A stretch of DNA of 64,000 nt from Pararcticibacter amylolyticus (GCF_003130405.1 NZ_QEAS01000002.1:375581-439580), one strand, 5' to 3'; positions 23,380-34,800 are shown, counted from the stretch's first letter. Numbers and translations are program-made. The notes: a model not told the origin generated them from the letters alone.

Positions 23380-25207
23380 GGCTTCCCTTGTATTGATTTT
23401 CCTTCTCATCATAGAACTTTTTCAGGACGTAGAATGCCTTTTTCTTTACACCGGTATCGGAGTAAAGCCCCTTCCTGTTAAAGAAATTCTGGTATACAGG
23501 ATGCGGCCTTCTTGGCGATTTAAAATCGGCAAGGATCCAGGGGGTCATTCCTCTGAGGCCATCGACAGTGCTCAGCATACGCAATTGCGCCTTATAAAGC
23601 GCTTCCTGGTATTCTTCCGTCCAGCGGGTGTCTTCATCTCCGTGGAATCCCGCTAAAGCATCTCCTCCAAACTCGGTTATAATCACCGGCTTATCGTACT
23701 TAATATTAAAATGATATTTGCTCAGTTCTTTAGGTGTGCCTCCCCAGTACCACGCACCATACTCATTAAAGCTCGTAACATCCAGTTTCTCCCCGAGTGA
23801 GTCGTCTACTACCACTTCTGTACCTACCCGGTGTACTTCCAGGGCAGCGCCTACTAACCTGGTATTATCCGTAGCCCGGACATGGGAAATCAGGCTGCTC
23901 ATAAATTTATATCTCGAATCGCTTAGCGGAGTCTCGTTGCCGACTGACCAGATGATCACACTTGCACGGTTTTTGTCCCTTGTGATAAGTGTGTTCAACT
24001 GACTTTCTGCATTCCGGTAAGTATCCGGATTATCCCATTCAATTGTCCAGTATACAGGTACTTCCGCCCATACAAGAAGTCCCATCTCATCCGCAAGCTT
24101 TAGCATTTTCTCATTATGAGGATAATGCGCCAGGCGCACAAAGTTGCAGTTCAGTTCTTTTGCCCAGCTCAGGAGCATTTTAAGATCACCCTCCGACCTT
24201 GCTCGTCCTGGTATCAAAGGATTCTCATCATGAATGGAAATCCCTCTAAGAAATACAGACTTTCCGTTCAGAAGAATATCCTTTCCGCGCGTAATAACGC
24301 TCCTGAAGCCGATCCGGTCTGTAATTTTATCAGTCGCTGCCTGAACGGAGACAGTATAAAGCTTAGGGGTTTCAGGAGACCAGAAAATTATTTTACCAGC
24401 AGGAAGGCTCACATTTAATTGTGCCCGGCCCGAAGCATCCGTCTTTACTGTTTTTTCTATACCCGCTTCAGGGATGGAGACCTTCACTGTCTGCCCTGCA
24501 CCCGGTGCCGACAATTGAACAAATCCGTCTATTTGTGTTAAGCTGCCTTTTGCCAGCTGTATTTTGTAGTCAGAAATAAAAGATTCAGGAGTTTCCGCGA
24601 TAAAGACATCCCGGGTGATCCCTCCGTAATTCCACCAGTCGGTGTTAATAGTTGGCACCTCCTCCTTTTTACGGGTATTATCAGCTTTAACTACTACCGA
24701 GTTTTCTCCTTTCTTTAACTCAGAGGTTACATCAAACTGAAACGGAGTGAAGCCTCCCTTATGCATTCCCAGCTTTTTACCGTTCAGGTACACATGAGAT
24801 TCATAATTTACAGCTCCGAAGTAAAGGAAATACCGCTTGCCCGCTTTAGGCTCGAAAGTAAACTTATTACGGTACCAGACAGTCCCTTCATAAAGCTCCA
24901 GCTTTTCAACCTGTGAACTCCAGTCACCGGGTACGTTCAGCGTCGGCGAGTGATCAAAGTCGTATTCGATCAGTTCTGACTTATCATCCTGTTTTTTATC
25001 ATCATAATACCCTCCTTTGCCGCTCTTCGACTGATCAAATGCTTCTCTCCGGTAGTCATAATAGCCATTTTCATATGGATCGATAATATAATTCCAGCGG
25101 CCGTTCAGACTTAAAACGCTTCTGGAACTGATGTTTTGAATAAATGTCTGGGCGAACCCCGGCATTGATAATAGTAGTAAAACGATTATATAGCTTGCTC
25201 TTTTCAT
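23360..25207 (-). CDS. GH2 glycosidase, probable beta-glucuronidase-type
   Basis: A 615-residue exported enzyme (signal peptide MKRASYIIVLLLLSMPGFA from the ATG at 25207; the longer start at 25243 puts charged residues ahead of it). Domains run as sugar-binding jelly-roll (about 25-190), immunoglobulin-like (190-290) and TIM barrel (290-600). The acid/base is in IIWSVGNETPL and the nucleophile in VIITEFGGDALAG. Two details favour beta-glucuronidase over beta-galactosidase: the DALAGFHGDEDTRWTEEYQ region, and an N-R-K triplet (FFNRKGL) matching the N-x-K motif that grips the uronate carboxylate. It would remove non-reducing-end uronic acid in the periplasm. Galacturonidase or a neutral-sugar variant remains possible. 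Confidence 0.85.
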   Translation of the reverse strand: MKRASYIIVLLLLSMPGFAQTFIQNISSRSVLSLNGRWNYIIDPYENGYYDYRREAFDQSKSGKGGYYDDKKQDDKSELIEYDFDHSPTLNVPGDWSSQVEKLELYEGTVWYRNKFTFEPKAGKRYFLYFGAVNYESHVYLNGKKLGMHKGGFTPFQFDVTSELKKGENSVVVKADNTRKKEEVPTINTDWWNYGGITRDVFIAETPESFISDYKIQLAKGSLTQIDGFVQLSAPGAGQTVKVSIPEAGIEKTVKTDASGRAQLNVSLPAGKIIFWSPETPKLYTVSVQAATDKITDRIGFRSVITRGKDILLNGKSVFLRGISIHDENPLIPGRARSEGDLKMLLSWAKELNCNFVRLAHYPHNEKMLKLADEMGLLVWAEVPVYWTIEWDNPDTYRNAESQLNTLITRDKNRASVIIWSVGNETPLSDSRYKFMSSLISHVRATDNTRLVGAALEVHRVGTEVVVDDSLGEKLDVTSFNEYGAWYWGGTPKELSKYHFNIKYDKPVIITEFGGDALAGFHGDEDTRWTEEYQEALYKAQLRMLSTVDGLRGMTPWILADFKSPRRPHPVYQNFFNRKGLYSDTGVKKKAFYVLKKFYDEKENQYKGSHVNTGK

Positions 25208-25300
25208 AAACAAATAAAAATATCCCTTCGATCTCTTCCTCATCAGGTTTATCCGCCACTCCTGCTGAGTGACAGATAAACCTTTATTAAATCAGGCCAG

Positions 25301-27001
25301 TTAATATCCCGGATTTTGAGTCAGCGCGGGTTGCCTGTTAATATCATTTATCGAAAATGGGAACCGGTAATTCTTACTTTCAAAAACCCGGTTTTCCACT
25401 GTAAACCGCTGATATGAAAGCGTATTATCATCATTCCTTGTTATCCGCATCCCGGTGACCGGCTTATTAAAATAAAGCTCTCCTTCCTTCCACCTTCTCA
25501 CATCATAAAACCGGTGTCCCTCGAAGCACAATTCAATTCTCCGTTCCCTCTTAATCCTGGTGCGCATTTCATCTTTACTCAAACCGGCCGCAAGCAGAGG
25601 CATTTTTATTCCTGCGCGGTCACGGACCAAATTCACAGCCTGACGTGCAGTCAGGGTGAACGCCGGTTTGCCTGCAGTGGCAGCCGGTAACGCGTCTGGG
25701 CCTACCAGTTCGTTCACCGCTTCAGCATAATTGAGGAGTATTTCAGCATATCTGAAGATCACCCATGGACGGCGGGAATTGGTGGGCGTAGGAACATTCC
25801 ATGTCACCGCACCTTCATTCATAAACTTCTTCATGTAATAGCCGGTGCGGGTAGCGTTGACAGCCACATCCAGCCCGTCCTTTCCCCCAACGTAGGTTTG
25901 TACTGCCACGTTTTTGAACGTCCGTCCGTTGTAGACGATCACTAAATCGAAGCGCGGATCACGGTTTAAACCCGGATTTGTTTCAGATGGTGCAGTTCCG
26001 TTTTTAGTCTCGAATGCGTCAATCATCTCCTGAGTGGGGTTTAGCCTTCCTTTAGCACCAGAATAACTGACGGGCGCGTTATTCGACTCGATATCGTTCC
26101 GGTTATTGGCCCTTGAGGCAAAAATCACTTCATCGTTATATGCCGCCTGTCCAAATAAAAATATCTGGCTGTAGGAAGAATGCAGTTTATGCTTGTTCAC
26201 GGCAATCAATTGATTGGCAGCTTCAGCAGCCAGTCTCCATTTCTCAGGATCTCCTCCCTCATTATTCAACGGGCTGGCAGCATAAAGAAGTAATCTCGAC
26301 TTCAAAGCCATTGCAGCAGTTTGAGTTGCCCGGCCGCGGTTGGAAGAATTCCAGGATCCTGTCCATAAAGGCAGTAGCGCTATTGCAGAATCGCAATCTC
26401 TTACAATCTGTGTCACACATTCTTCATAGCTATTGCGCGGAAGATTCGTATCATCCGATTCGTCCAGTACCTTAGTAACGAGGGGAATTGCTCCATATCT
26501 TTTAACGAGTTCGAAATGAAAAAGCGCCCGCAGAAAATAGGCCTGGCCTTTCGACCGCTGGATCTGACGGGGAAGATTGTTTGTTCCAGCCTCAACTTCT
26601 TCATCCACCGGCTGAATGCCGCTTGTTTCAATGTGATCAAGGAACAGGTTGGTCTTCCTGATCCCGGTATACATGTCGCCATAAGCGTCATCAAAAGTTC
26701 TGGCAGGCCCCCATGTGCCATTATTGGGATACGTAACAGAAGAATTAGGGTTTGAGTTAACCGCCTCATCAGAAGCGGAAGCCAGCATCGCCCCGTCTCC
26801 GTCCATATTATACTCATCGGGAACGTGGGTATAGATATTATTCAGGAAGTTTCTCACCCAGTCTTTATGCTGCCAGAATTGCTGCTCGTTGACATTGCTG
26901 CCCCCGGTGTCCTTGCCGTCGGTCAGATAACTGCTTTTTTCGCATCCCAGAAGTAATACCGGGATCAGGAATATGATGGATCTAAAATGGAATCTTTTCA
27001 T
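25301..27001 (-). CDS. SusD/RagB-family glycan-binding lipoprotein (second pair)
   Basis: A 566-residue lipoprotein (MKRFHFRSIIFLIPVLLLG then Cys; start chosen at 27001 because it gives a standard signal and a 10-base gap to SusC). TPR-like helices carry the family motifs QGQ-like KGQAYFLRALFHFELVKRYG, LKSRLLLYAASPL and RIKRERRIELCFEGHRFYDVRRW. The protein ends LTQNPGY. SusD proteins sit on the cell surface as the lid of the SusC transporter and bind the polysaccharide. It closely matches the SusD of the first pair in length and motif order, which supports an ancestral tandem duplication. Confidence 0.96.
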   Translation of the reverse strand: MKRFHFRSIIFLIPVLLLGCEKSSYLTDGKDTGGSNVNEQQFWQHKDWVRNFLNNIYTHVPDEYNMDGDGAMLASASDEAVNSNPNSSVTYPNNGTWGPARTFDDAYGDMYTGIRKTNLFLDHIETSGIQPVDEEVEAGTNNLPRQIQRSKGQAYFLRALFHFELVKRYGAIPLVTKVLDESDDTNLPRNSYEECVTQIVRDCDSAIALLPLWTGSWNSSNRGRATQTAAMALKSRLLLYAASPLNNEGGDPEKWRLAAEAANQLIAVNKHKLHSSYSQIFLFGQAAYNDEVIFASRANNRNDIESNNAPVSYSGAKGRLNPTQEMIDAFETKNGTAPSETNPGLNRDPRFDLVIVYNGRTFKNVAVQTYVGGKDGLDVAVNATRTGYYMKKFMNEGAVTWNVPTPTNSRRPWVIFRYAEILLNYAEAVNELVGPDALPAATAGKPAFTLTARQAVNLVRDRAGIKMPLLAAGLSKDEMRTRIKRERRIELCFEGHRFYDVRRWKEGELYFNKPVTGMRITRNDDNTLSYQRFTVENRVFESKNYRFPFSINDINRQPALTQNPGY

Positions 27002-27011
27002 CTTATGAGCT

Positions 27012-30000
27012 TTAAAACTTAACATTTACCCCCAACGCGAATGTCCTTACATAAGGATACGAGCTGTTATATCCCGACGAAGGGATTTCCGGATCAATAT
27101 CCAGCTTATTCAGTTTACTGAACGTAAGCAGATTAAAACCTGTAAGGTAAATACGCATTGAATTGATATGAACAGAACGGAGACCGCCGGCAGAAAAACT
27201 ATATCCCAGCTCCGCCACTTTCAACCTGGTATAATCGCCCGAACGGAGCCAGAAATCAGACTGCTGGGTATTATTGCCCCGGTTGGTTAAAGACATCCGC
27301 GGATAAACAGCAGAAGAAGCTGTTTCCGGTGTCCAGCTTTGAGTGCTGAACTGATTGAGATATCCATTTGCGGAAGAACCTGAATTGATCACGTTGATAA
27401 TGGATACCGTTCTTCCGTAAACTCCCTGGAACTGCGCCGAAAGATCGAAAGCACCATACTTAAGAGACAGCCCGAATCCATAGTAAGTTTTTGGAACATC
27501 TGAATAATTTGTCGCTGCCATATCCTGGTTATTAATGATGCCATCCTCATTCATATCCCTGTAGCGGATGTCGCCGGGACGGGTTAACGTAGAGAAAAGT
27601 TGTTTCGGTGCAGCATCAATTTCCTCCTGTGACTGGAACAATCCTTCGGAGACCAGGAAAAGCCGTTGGTAAGTGATGTCTCCTTCCCGGTTAAAGATTG
27701 CTACCCGGCCAACATTTCCGCCAACTTCGCTTTGAAAGGCAGGAAGATTAGCCGCCTCATTCAGAGCCAGAACCTTGCTTGCAACCCAGGTAAAGTTTCC
27801 GTTAATACCCAGTGTGAACCGGTTAAATGATTTTCTGAAACTCATTGCTGTTTCATATCCGGAGTATTTAGCCTTCCCCTGATTTACCTGGACACGGCTT
27901 TGCCCGATCGTTCGCGGCAGGACATCCGACGTCAGAAGGTCATCCCTGTGCTCATCAAAATAGTCGAAGGAGAGATCAAGAGACTGTTTGAAAAGCTTCG
28001 CATCGAAGCCAATGCTGGCCTTTTTGGCTTTCTCCCAGGTCAGGTACGGATTTGCCAGTGATCCTTCAGAACTGCCGTTGGCAGCAGTATAACTTGTTCC
28101 GAAGTTATAGCCGTCGCTGCTCCTGTTATAATAATTGTAAAAAGCGGAGGCCCTGACACTGACATCATCGCTCCCTACCACACCATAAGAACCGCGTAAC
28201 TTAAAATAATCAATTACCGGAGTAAGTGGTTTAAAGAAACCTTCATCAGATGCGATCCAGCCAGCCGACACAGCAGGGAACCAGCCAAAGCGCCTGCCCG
28301 GTGCAAACTCCTGGGAACCAGAATAAGTGGCTACAACGTCTGCAAAATATCTCGATTTAAAGCTGTATGACAGGCGATTGGAAATTCCCTCCCGCTTTTG
28401 ATCAAGAGCATTGGGAACCGCCAGCACTCTTCTTTGAAAGCGTGTAGAGAAATTAAAAGTATGTTCACCCGCAGCCTTATCATAATCCAGCCCGATCCAA
28501 AAATCATTGCTTCTTACGTTCCCTGTGAACGCACTGCTTTTATAATTTAAAGGAGTGTTTTCATCCGAGCCGATCTGAACCAGTTCGCCGCTGGGGTCAT
28601 AACCGAACCTTGCATAATTCTGCGTGTATCCGTACTGGTACATCCCCTGGATATCATAGCTGTAAAGCGCATTTGCAGAAAGTCCTTTCAGGAAATTCAG
28701 TTGCTGCCTGACACTTATCGTTGCCAAAAGAGTTCGGGCCAGATCATTGATATTCCCGTTACTATTCAGCATCGCCAGTGGATTGGCACTGAAGAGTGTC
28801 GATCCTCCGTATGATCCGTCGGGATTCAGGAGAGGAAAAGCATTCGGAGGAGTGCTGTTAATAGTACTCATAAAGGTCTGGATTCCGGCACTTGGATACC
28901 TGATCTCCTCCACCCTTCCACCAAAATCGATTGTAGCATCCAGAGTCTTCGTAACCCGCAGATCAAGGTTTGTCCTGAAATTATATTTCCTGTAATTGGC
29001 ATTGGTTTTATATTTCGGATTGTCATCCCCTTTTAGCAGACCTGCCTGGTTATATACATTCAGCAGGGTAAAATACCTCGCAAATGAATTTCCGCCGCTA
29101 ACGGTGGCAACATACCGTTGAATTGGGGCGGCATCACCCAGAAAGCGGTCAACGTAATTATTATCAGGGTATTTGTAGGGATCTGAACCCGATTGGTAGG
29201 CTGCCAGATCAGCCTCCGGATACTGAGGCGATGCCCCGTCATTGGCCCTGGCCTGATTAAACAAAGTCGCATAGGTAAAGGAATTAAGAGAGCGGGTTTT
29301 ATAAACAGGCATCTGAACACCTCCCTGCACGTCAAAAGTTAGTTTTGTTGAAGTAGCGCTCCCGCGTTTTGTTGTCACTAAAATAACGCCGTTAGCACCG
29401 CGCATACCATACCACGAAATCGATGCCGCATCTTTAAGCACACTGATCGTTTCCACTTCGTTGACATCCATGTTAACGAAGTCTCTTTCAACCCCGTCCA
29501 CCAGTATCAGCGGAGCCTGATTGCTGTTGTACGAAGATCTTCCCCGTACGAGGAATGAAGCATCGTCTGTGCCGGGCCTCGATCCCATCTGCTGCACATA
29601 CAAGCCCGGTAGTCTGCCTGCAAGTGTGTTGGGCAGAGATGAAAGAGGCAGCCTCGGAAGATCAGCCCCCGTAATGGTACTGACAGAGGCCGAGATGTAT
29701 CTCTTTTTACGGACACCAAAAGGAATAGCGACGTCATCGTCATCGCCTGCTTCAATGAGAGAGGGGATCATTGTTACTACCGCATTGTCAAGGGCTGTCG
29801 CCGGCTTAATTACGGTGTTGTATCCCTGCTTTTTGAAAATAATGACATCTTTCCTCGTGGCTTTCACAGAAAACCTTCCATCAGACGAGCTTTTATTCTC
29901 GGTTGTTGTTTCCTGGACCAGAATAGAAACTCCTTCTACAGGGCTCCCGTTTTTTTCTTTTAAGACTCCGCTTGCCGTGACTGAATTATCCGGATCCTGT

Positions 30001-30068
30001 GCAGTAGCGTCCTTTGTCAGAAACAGAGACCCGAAGAGTAATATATATACTAAAATTCCTGATTTCAT
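27012..30068 (-). CDS. SusC/RagA-family TonB-dependent transporter (second pair)
   Basis: A 1018-residue outer membrane transporter. From the ATG at 30068 a signal peptide ends DATAQ. A carboxypeptidase-regulatory-like domain follows (about 28-105; GVLKEKNGSPVEGVSILVQ), then the plug (LPNTLAGRLPGLYVQQMGSRPG, RGRSSYNSNQAPLILVDGVERDF, SVLKDAASISWYGMRGANGVILVTTKRG) and a 22-strand barrel ending FALGVNVKF. The TonB-box region differs from the usual EEVVVVGYG sequence: here it reads DDVAIPFGVRKKR. It should import oligosaccharides captured by its SusD partner, powered by TonB/ExbBD encoded elsewhere. Confidence 0.96.
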   Translation of the reverse strand: MKSGILVYILLFGSLFLTKDATAQDPDNSVTASGVLKEKNGSPVEGVSILVQETTTENKSSSDGRFSVKATRKDVIIFKKQGYNTVIKPATALDNAVVTMIPSLIEAGDDDDVAIPFGVRKKRYISASVSTITGADLPRLPLSSLPNTLAGRLPGLYVQQMGSRPGTDDASFLVRGRSSYNSNQAPLILVDGVERDFVNMDVNEVETISVLKDAASISWYGMRGANGVILVTTKRGSATSTKLTFDVQGGVQMPVYKTRSLNSFTYATLFNQARANDGASPQYPEADLAAYQSGSDPYKYPDNNYVDRFLGDAAPIQRYVATVSGGNSFARYFTLLNVYNQAGLLKGDDNPKYKTNANYRKYNFRTNLDLRVTKTLDATIDFGGRVEEIRYPSAGIQTFMSTINSTPPNAFPLLNPDGSYGGSTLFSANPLAMLNSNGNINDLARTLLATISVRQQLNFLKGLSANALYSYDIQGMYQYGYTQNYARFGYDPSGELVQIGSDENTPLNYKSSAFTGNVRSNDFWIGLDYDKAAGEHTFNFSTRFQRRVLAVPNALDQKREGISNRLSYSFKSRYFADVVATYSGSQEFAPGRRFGWFPAVSAGWIASDEGFFKPLTPVIDYFKLRGSYGVVGSDDVSVRASAFYNYYNRSSDGYNFGTSYTAANGSSEGSLANPYLTWEKAKKASIGFDAKLFKQSLDLSFDYFDEHRDDLLTSDVLPRTIGQSRVQVNQGKAKYSGYETAMSFRKSFNRFTLGINGNFTWVASKVLALNEAANLPAFQSEVGGNVGRVAIFNREGDITYQRLFLVSEGLFQSQEEIDAAPKQLFSTLTRPGDIRYRDMNEDGIINNQDMAATNYSDVPKTYYGFGLSLKYGAFDLSAQFQGVYGRTVSIINVINSGSSANGYLNQFSTQSWTPETASSAVYPRMSLTNRGNNTQQSDFWLRSGDYTRLKVAELGYSFSAGGLRSVHINSMRIYLTGFNLLTFSKLNKLDIDPEIPSSGYNSSYPYVRTFALGVNVKF

Positions 30069-30094
30069 TTGAAAATAGATTAAATGCTTCCTTA

Positions 30095-31822
30095 TTACCA
30101 TCCCGGATTCTGAGTGAGGTTCCTGCTTTTATAAATTTCACTTCTTGGAATCGGATACAGGTCCATATAAGGCTCGTGAACCTTCTGATAGGAACTGGTC
30201 AGCTTCGTGCGTGTATAGGTAAACGAGCCGTTCGCATTCTTCACTACCCTTATACCGTACATAGGCTGGGTGACGAGTTCTTTTGCTCTCCAGCGAAGAA
30301 TATCATACCAGCGGAAATCTTCAAAAGCCAGCTCTACCGCTCTTTCATTCCTGATACGGCCGCGCATTTCATCCTTATTTAATCCGGCAGGTAAAGCGGG
30401 CATACCCACTCTGTCCCTCACGGTTTGAATAGCCTGGCGTGAGCTCATTGTGTAACCTGCAGGTACATCATCCGGCCCGTAAGCCTCATTCATCGCTTCG
30501 GCATAATTAAGAAGGACCTCTCCATAACGGAAGAAAATGAAATTGATCAGAGTAGTCCCGGCAACGTTCCTCCGGTAAACCTCAGGCCACATCTTCTTAG
30601 AATAGTAGCAGGTAACGGTATAGTTGGTATTCCCGTCTATAAAATCGTAACCAAGACCTGATTTCTGGCTGTACATATCGATCCTTCTTCCCTGCCAGGG
30701 CATATCATTGTAGATAATGTTGGCATAAAATCTCGGGTCCCGGTTTTCGTATGGTTTCTGGTCATTGTAACCTGGAGCAGTACCATTCACTAAAGGAGAA
30801 CTGCTGACGATGGGACTATTGGGATTGGAGGGGACCGCCCGCTGTACGACCTCATAAAGGTCTACATGGTTCTGAGTAGGATTCAGTGTTCCCTGAGAGC
30901 CGCCTGAACCGGGAGACTGTGCGAAGTCTACGATAATACCGTCACTGTTAGCTCTTGGCCCGCGGGGTTTTATCATGATATATTCATCAGACTGGGCCAT
31001 GTTAAGTATCTGATCATAACTGGTTCCTGCCAGGGTGTATTTACCTAGGTCTATAATCTTTTTTGAAGCTTCAGCGGCGGCAGTCCATTTTGAAAGATCA
31101 TTGCCCGGATTATGCAAGGGACTGGCAGCATACAGCAGGATCCTCGCTCTCAAAGCCATTGCAGCACCTTTTGTTGCCCTTCCGTAATCTCCGGCAGCGT
31201 AATCAAAATCAAGCCTGTCTTCTGCAACCTGGAGATCTTCCAGCATAAAGTTCACACACTCATCATAACTGTTCCTTGGAAAATCGATATCATCGAACTG
31301 ATCAAAGACGTCCTTCATGATCACCACATCCCCGAACCTTTTAGTCAGCTCGAAATAAAAGAAGGCCCGCAGAAAATGCATCTCTCCTTCTACACGGTTT
31401 TTCAGTACCCCGTCTGCTGCCCAGGGAATAGTATTCAGTTTTGACAGTACGACGTTGGTAATTCTGATCCCCTGGTAGCACCTCCAGTAAACGTCTTTAA
31501 TGTCATTAATGCTCTCTCCGCCTCTTTCGTAGTGGTCGTGGTAATTTCCAGAATTGATCGTACGGATAGAAACGTCATTATTGGCAGACACCGCTTCATC
31601 CGAGAATTGTCCGGTTATCCCCCGGTGTCCGTTCAAACGGGCATAATCGTTGATCAGGAAATTATAAGCATTATCGGCAAACTGAGATGCAAGGGCCGGA
31701 TCAGCAAATACCGCTTCATCAGTCAGCGCAATCTCCGGTGCCCGGTTCAGATAGTCCTTCACACAGGATGAAAGAATCGTGAGAGCTAAAAATATGTTTA
31801 TATATATTATTATTCGTTTCAT
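30095..31822 (-). CDS. SusD/RagB-family glycan-binding lipoprotein (first pair)
   Basis: A 575-residue lipoprotein with lipobox LSSC (Cys about 20). Family motifs are EGEMHFLRAFFYFELTKRFG, LRARILLYAASPLHNPG, RIRNERAVELAFEDFRWYDILRW and the C-terminal NLTQNPGW. It is the surface substrate-binding partner of the SusC encoded 4 bases upstream (stop at 31827, start at 31822). Differences from the second SusD in the central loop region (residues about 280-400) suggest that the two pairs bind different parts or sizes of the same glycan, as proposed for tandem xylan systems; that is inference. Confidence 0.96.
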   Translation of the reverse strand: MKRIIIYINIFLALTILSSCVKDYLNRAPEIALTDEAVFADPALASQFADNAYNFLINDYARLNGHRGITGQFSDEAVSANNDVSIRTINSGNYHDHYERGGESINDIKDVYWRCYQGIRITNVVLSKLNTIPWAADGVLKNRVEGEMHFLRAFFYFELTKRFGDVVIMKDVFDQFDDIDFPRNSYDECVNFMLEDLQVAEDRLDFDYAAGDYGRATKGAAMALRARILLYAASPLHNPGNDLSKWTAAAEASKKIIDLGKYTLAGTSYDQILNMAQSDEYIMIKPRGPRANSDGIIVDFAQSPGSGGSQGTLNPTQNHVDLYEVVQRAVPSNPNSPIVSSSPLVNGTAPGYNDQKPYENRDPRFYANIIYNDMPWQGRRIDMYSQKSGLGYDFIDGNTNYTVTCYYSKKMWPEVYRRNVAGTTLINFIFFRYGEVLLNYAEAMNEAYGPDDVPAGYTMSSRQAIQTVRDRVGMPALPAGLNKDEMRGRIRNERAVELAFEDFRWYDILRWRAKELVTQPMYGIRVVKNANGSFTYTRTKLTSSYQKVHEPYMDLYPIPRSEIYKSRNLTQNPGW

Positions 31823-31826
31823 CTCT

Positions 31827-34800
31827 TTATAGTTGAATGTTCACACCCAGATTATAGATTCTCGAAGTAGGATAAATTGACTGCTTGGAGAAATCGGTAT
31901 TGAAATCGTTAAGAGCTTCTGGATCCAGGTACATTTTGAATTTCGTCCAGGTGTGCAGATTCTGCCCGCTGAAGAAGACTCGCAGGGAAGAAACCTTCAA
32001 AGACTGAAGCCACTTTTTCGGAAAGCTATAGGCAACTTCTACGTTCCTCAGCTTTACATAGGAAGCATCCTGCAATATGAAGTCATTCAACTGATAATTG
32101 AAATAACTGTTTCCTTTCCAGTGAAGAGCCGGCCAGGTAGCAGTGGCTGCAGTTTCAGGTGTCCACCTGTTGAGCTGATGTTCGTAGATCTGGAAGCCGT
32201 TATTTTGTTCAGTAAGCACAACATCCGAACTTACATTTGCCACACCCTGTATCAGGGCAGAAAGAGAAACTCCCTTCCACGAAAAGTTAGGCGATACGCT
32301 GAAAAGATATTCCGGATTTCTGGAGTAACCGATTGGCACCCTGTCGTCTGAATTGATCCTGCCGTCTTTATTATAGTCGACATATTTGAGATCGCCGGGA
32401 ATAACATTTCCGATTGGAGTGATCCGGCTGCTGTATTCGGCAATATCTTCCCGGGATGTAAAGAAGCCATCGGTCATATATCCAAAGAACTGACCGACAC
32501 GCTTTCCTTCTGTTTTTTGATACTCAGGAGCATAAAGCGGTTCATCAGCGTTCAGGATCTTATTCCTGTTGAAGGAGAACTGCGTATTAATTCCATATCC
32601 GAACTCGCCTGCCTTGTCCCTGAAATTTAACTCGATCTCATATCCCTTGTTATAAACCTTCCCTACATTCAGGTAAGGATAGTTGTCACCAAAAGTCAGG
32701 AGGCCTGCACCTTTGCTAACCGTTCTTTCCGCCAGGATGTCCGACCGCGTTTCATCAAAAAGATCCACGTTGAAGGTAAGCCTTTCCCTCAGGAACCGGC
32801 TTTCAAACCCGATGTTTCTTTTAACCCCGGTTTCCCAGGTGATCTCTTCATTTCCTCTTGACAGGATATCGACTATAGGCCGTCCCGTCTGTTGGCCGGG
32901 AATACCGAAAGTCACCCCATTGCTCACCCGCGAATACTCGGTGAGATAGAGAAATCTTAACTTATCATCCCCCTTGTAGAGACGGTCGTTACCCACCTTA
33001 CCATACGAGCCCCTTATTTTAAGGTAATTAAGCCATTTCAGGTTTTCCATGAACTTCTCTCTGGTTACAGTCCACCCCAGGGATGCAGCAGGAAAAAAAC
33101 CGTACTGTTTGCCCTTGCTGATGGTATAAGGGGCAAACTGCTCAGAACCATTGTAAGCCATATTTATTTCAGCGAAATATTTCTCCGCGTAGTTATAAGT
33201 GGTACGGTTCACTACCCCCTGCACTGCTTCAGGAGCTGCATTTTTACCATCACCTTCGAACTGATTCAGTTGCCGTGTAGCAAGTAATACAGCCGAAAGA
33301 TTATGCGGTCCAAAGCTTCGGGCATAGTTAAAGCCAAGCTGAACGTTCATCTTGATACTTCCATCATAGGAGGTGCTGATATCGCCCAAAGGTTCATCCC
33401 GGTCACGGCTGTCACCGGCTAACTTAATTTCTCCCGTCTCGCGGTCATAAAGGTACGAAGCCCACCAGGCTGCCCTTCTTGCTGTGCTGTTATAGTAAGA
33501 GTCATATCCAAACAATCCCTTAAAGGAGAGCCCCTTCACCACCTTATCCAGCTTATAATTCACATCAAAAGTGCTTTCAATGGAATTATTATCATCGTTC
33601 CGGGTCCCCCAGCGTGTCAGCACGGCATAAGGATTCCAGACATTGGTGCCCACCTCCTGGTTTCCCGTGATCTTCCCGTCGGGCAGGGTTACAGGATAGG
33701 CAAATGAGGGTGTCTGGAGAATCCTGGAGATCATGCCGTTCATATTGTCGTAAGCGAAGCTTGACCCAGATGGACCTGATGGCATATAACGTTTTCCAAG
33801 CCGTCCACCAAGCCTTACACTTACCTGCAGGTCTTTGGTGAAATTGAAATCCACATTCGAACGGAAATTATACCTGTTATAGGAAGGAGTCGTGCGGATG
33901 CCATACGGGGAGTCAAATTTTTTGAAGATACCGTCTTCAAAAAGATAACCAACAGAAGCATAGTACTTAACCATCTTCGTGCCGCCGCTTACGTTGAGGT
34001 TATGCTGCGTCTGGGGATAGTATTTTCTGGTAACATATTCGAACCAGTTCACATCCGGATATCCGAGGGGGTCGGAGCCGTCTTTAAACTTCTGAAGTTG
34101 TGTGTCCGACCAGAGAGGCGCAAGATCATCATTCACCCTTGCTTCATTCATTAACCGCGTATTGTCATAGGCATTCACGGCCTTTGGAATCCCTGTGTAT
34201 GTTTGAATACTGGCATTCCCGGTATAGCTGATCCGCGGGCTTCCTTCTTTGCCGCCTTTGGTCGTGACGATGATTACACCGTTCGCACCGCGGATACCGA
34301 ATATTGCAGTAGACGATGCGTCCTTCAATACCGAAATCGACTCAATTTCATTGGGGTCTATATCACCGAAACTGCTTCTTTCCACCCCGTCGACAATGAC
34401 AATGGCTCCCTGATTACCGGTATTATAGGTAGCAACTCCCCGTATCTTAATAGTAGAAGAGTTCAGACCGGGCTGCCCGCTTTGCTGAATAACCGAAACT
34501 CCGGGCAGACGACCAGCCAGGCTGTTGGTAACATTCGACGTGGGCGACTGTAAAATTTCCTTGCTGCTTACTGTGTTGATAGCCCCCGTCAGCGTTGCTC
34601 TTTTCTGAACTCCGTATCCCACAACAACCACCTCTTCAAGGCTTTTTGCATCATCACGTAAAGTGACATCCATCGAGGTCTTCTCCCCGACAGTAAGTTC
34701 CTGCGTCCCGAAACCTATAAAACTGAATACCAGTACTGATTGGGGGCCGGGTACATTTACCCGGTACTTTCCGTTCAGATCAGTCAACGAGCCTGTTGTC

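Noticed and set aside
29521..30072. 183-codon plus-strand open frame
   Set aside because: Antisense to the N-terminal and plug domains of the second SusC; composition is typical of a shadow frame.
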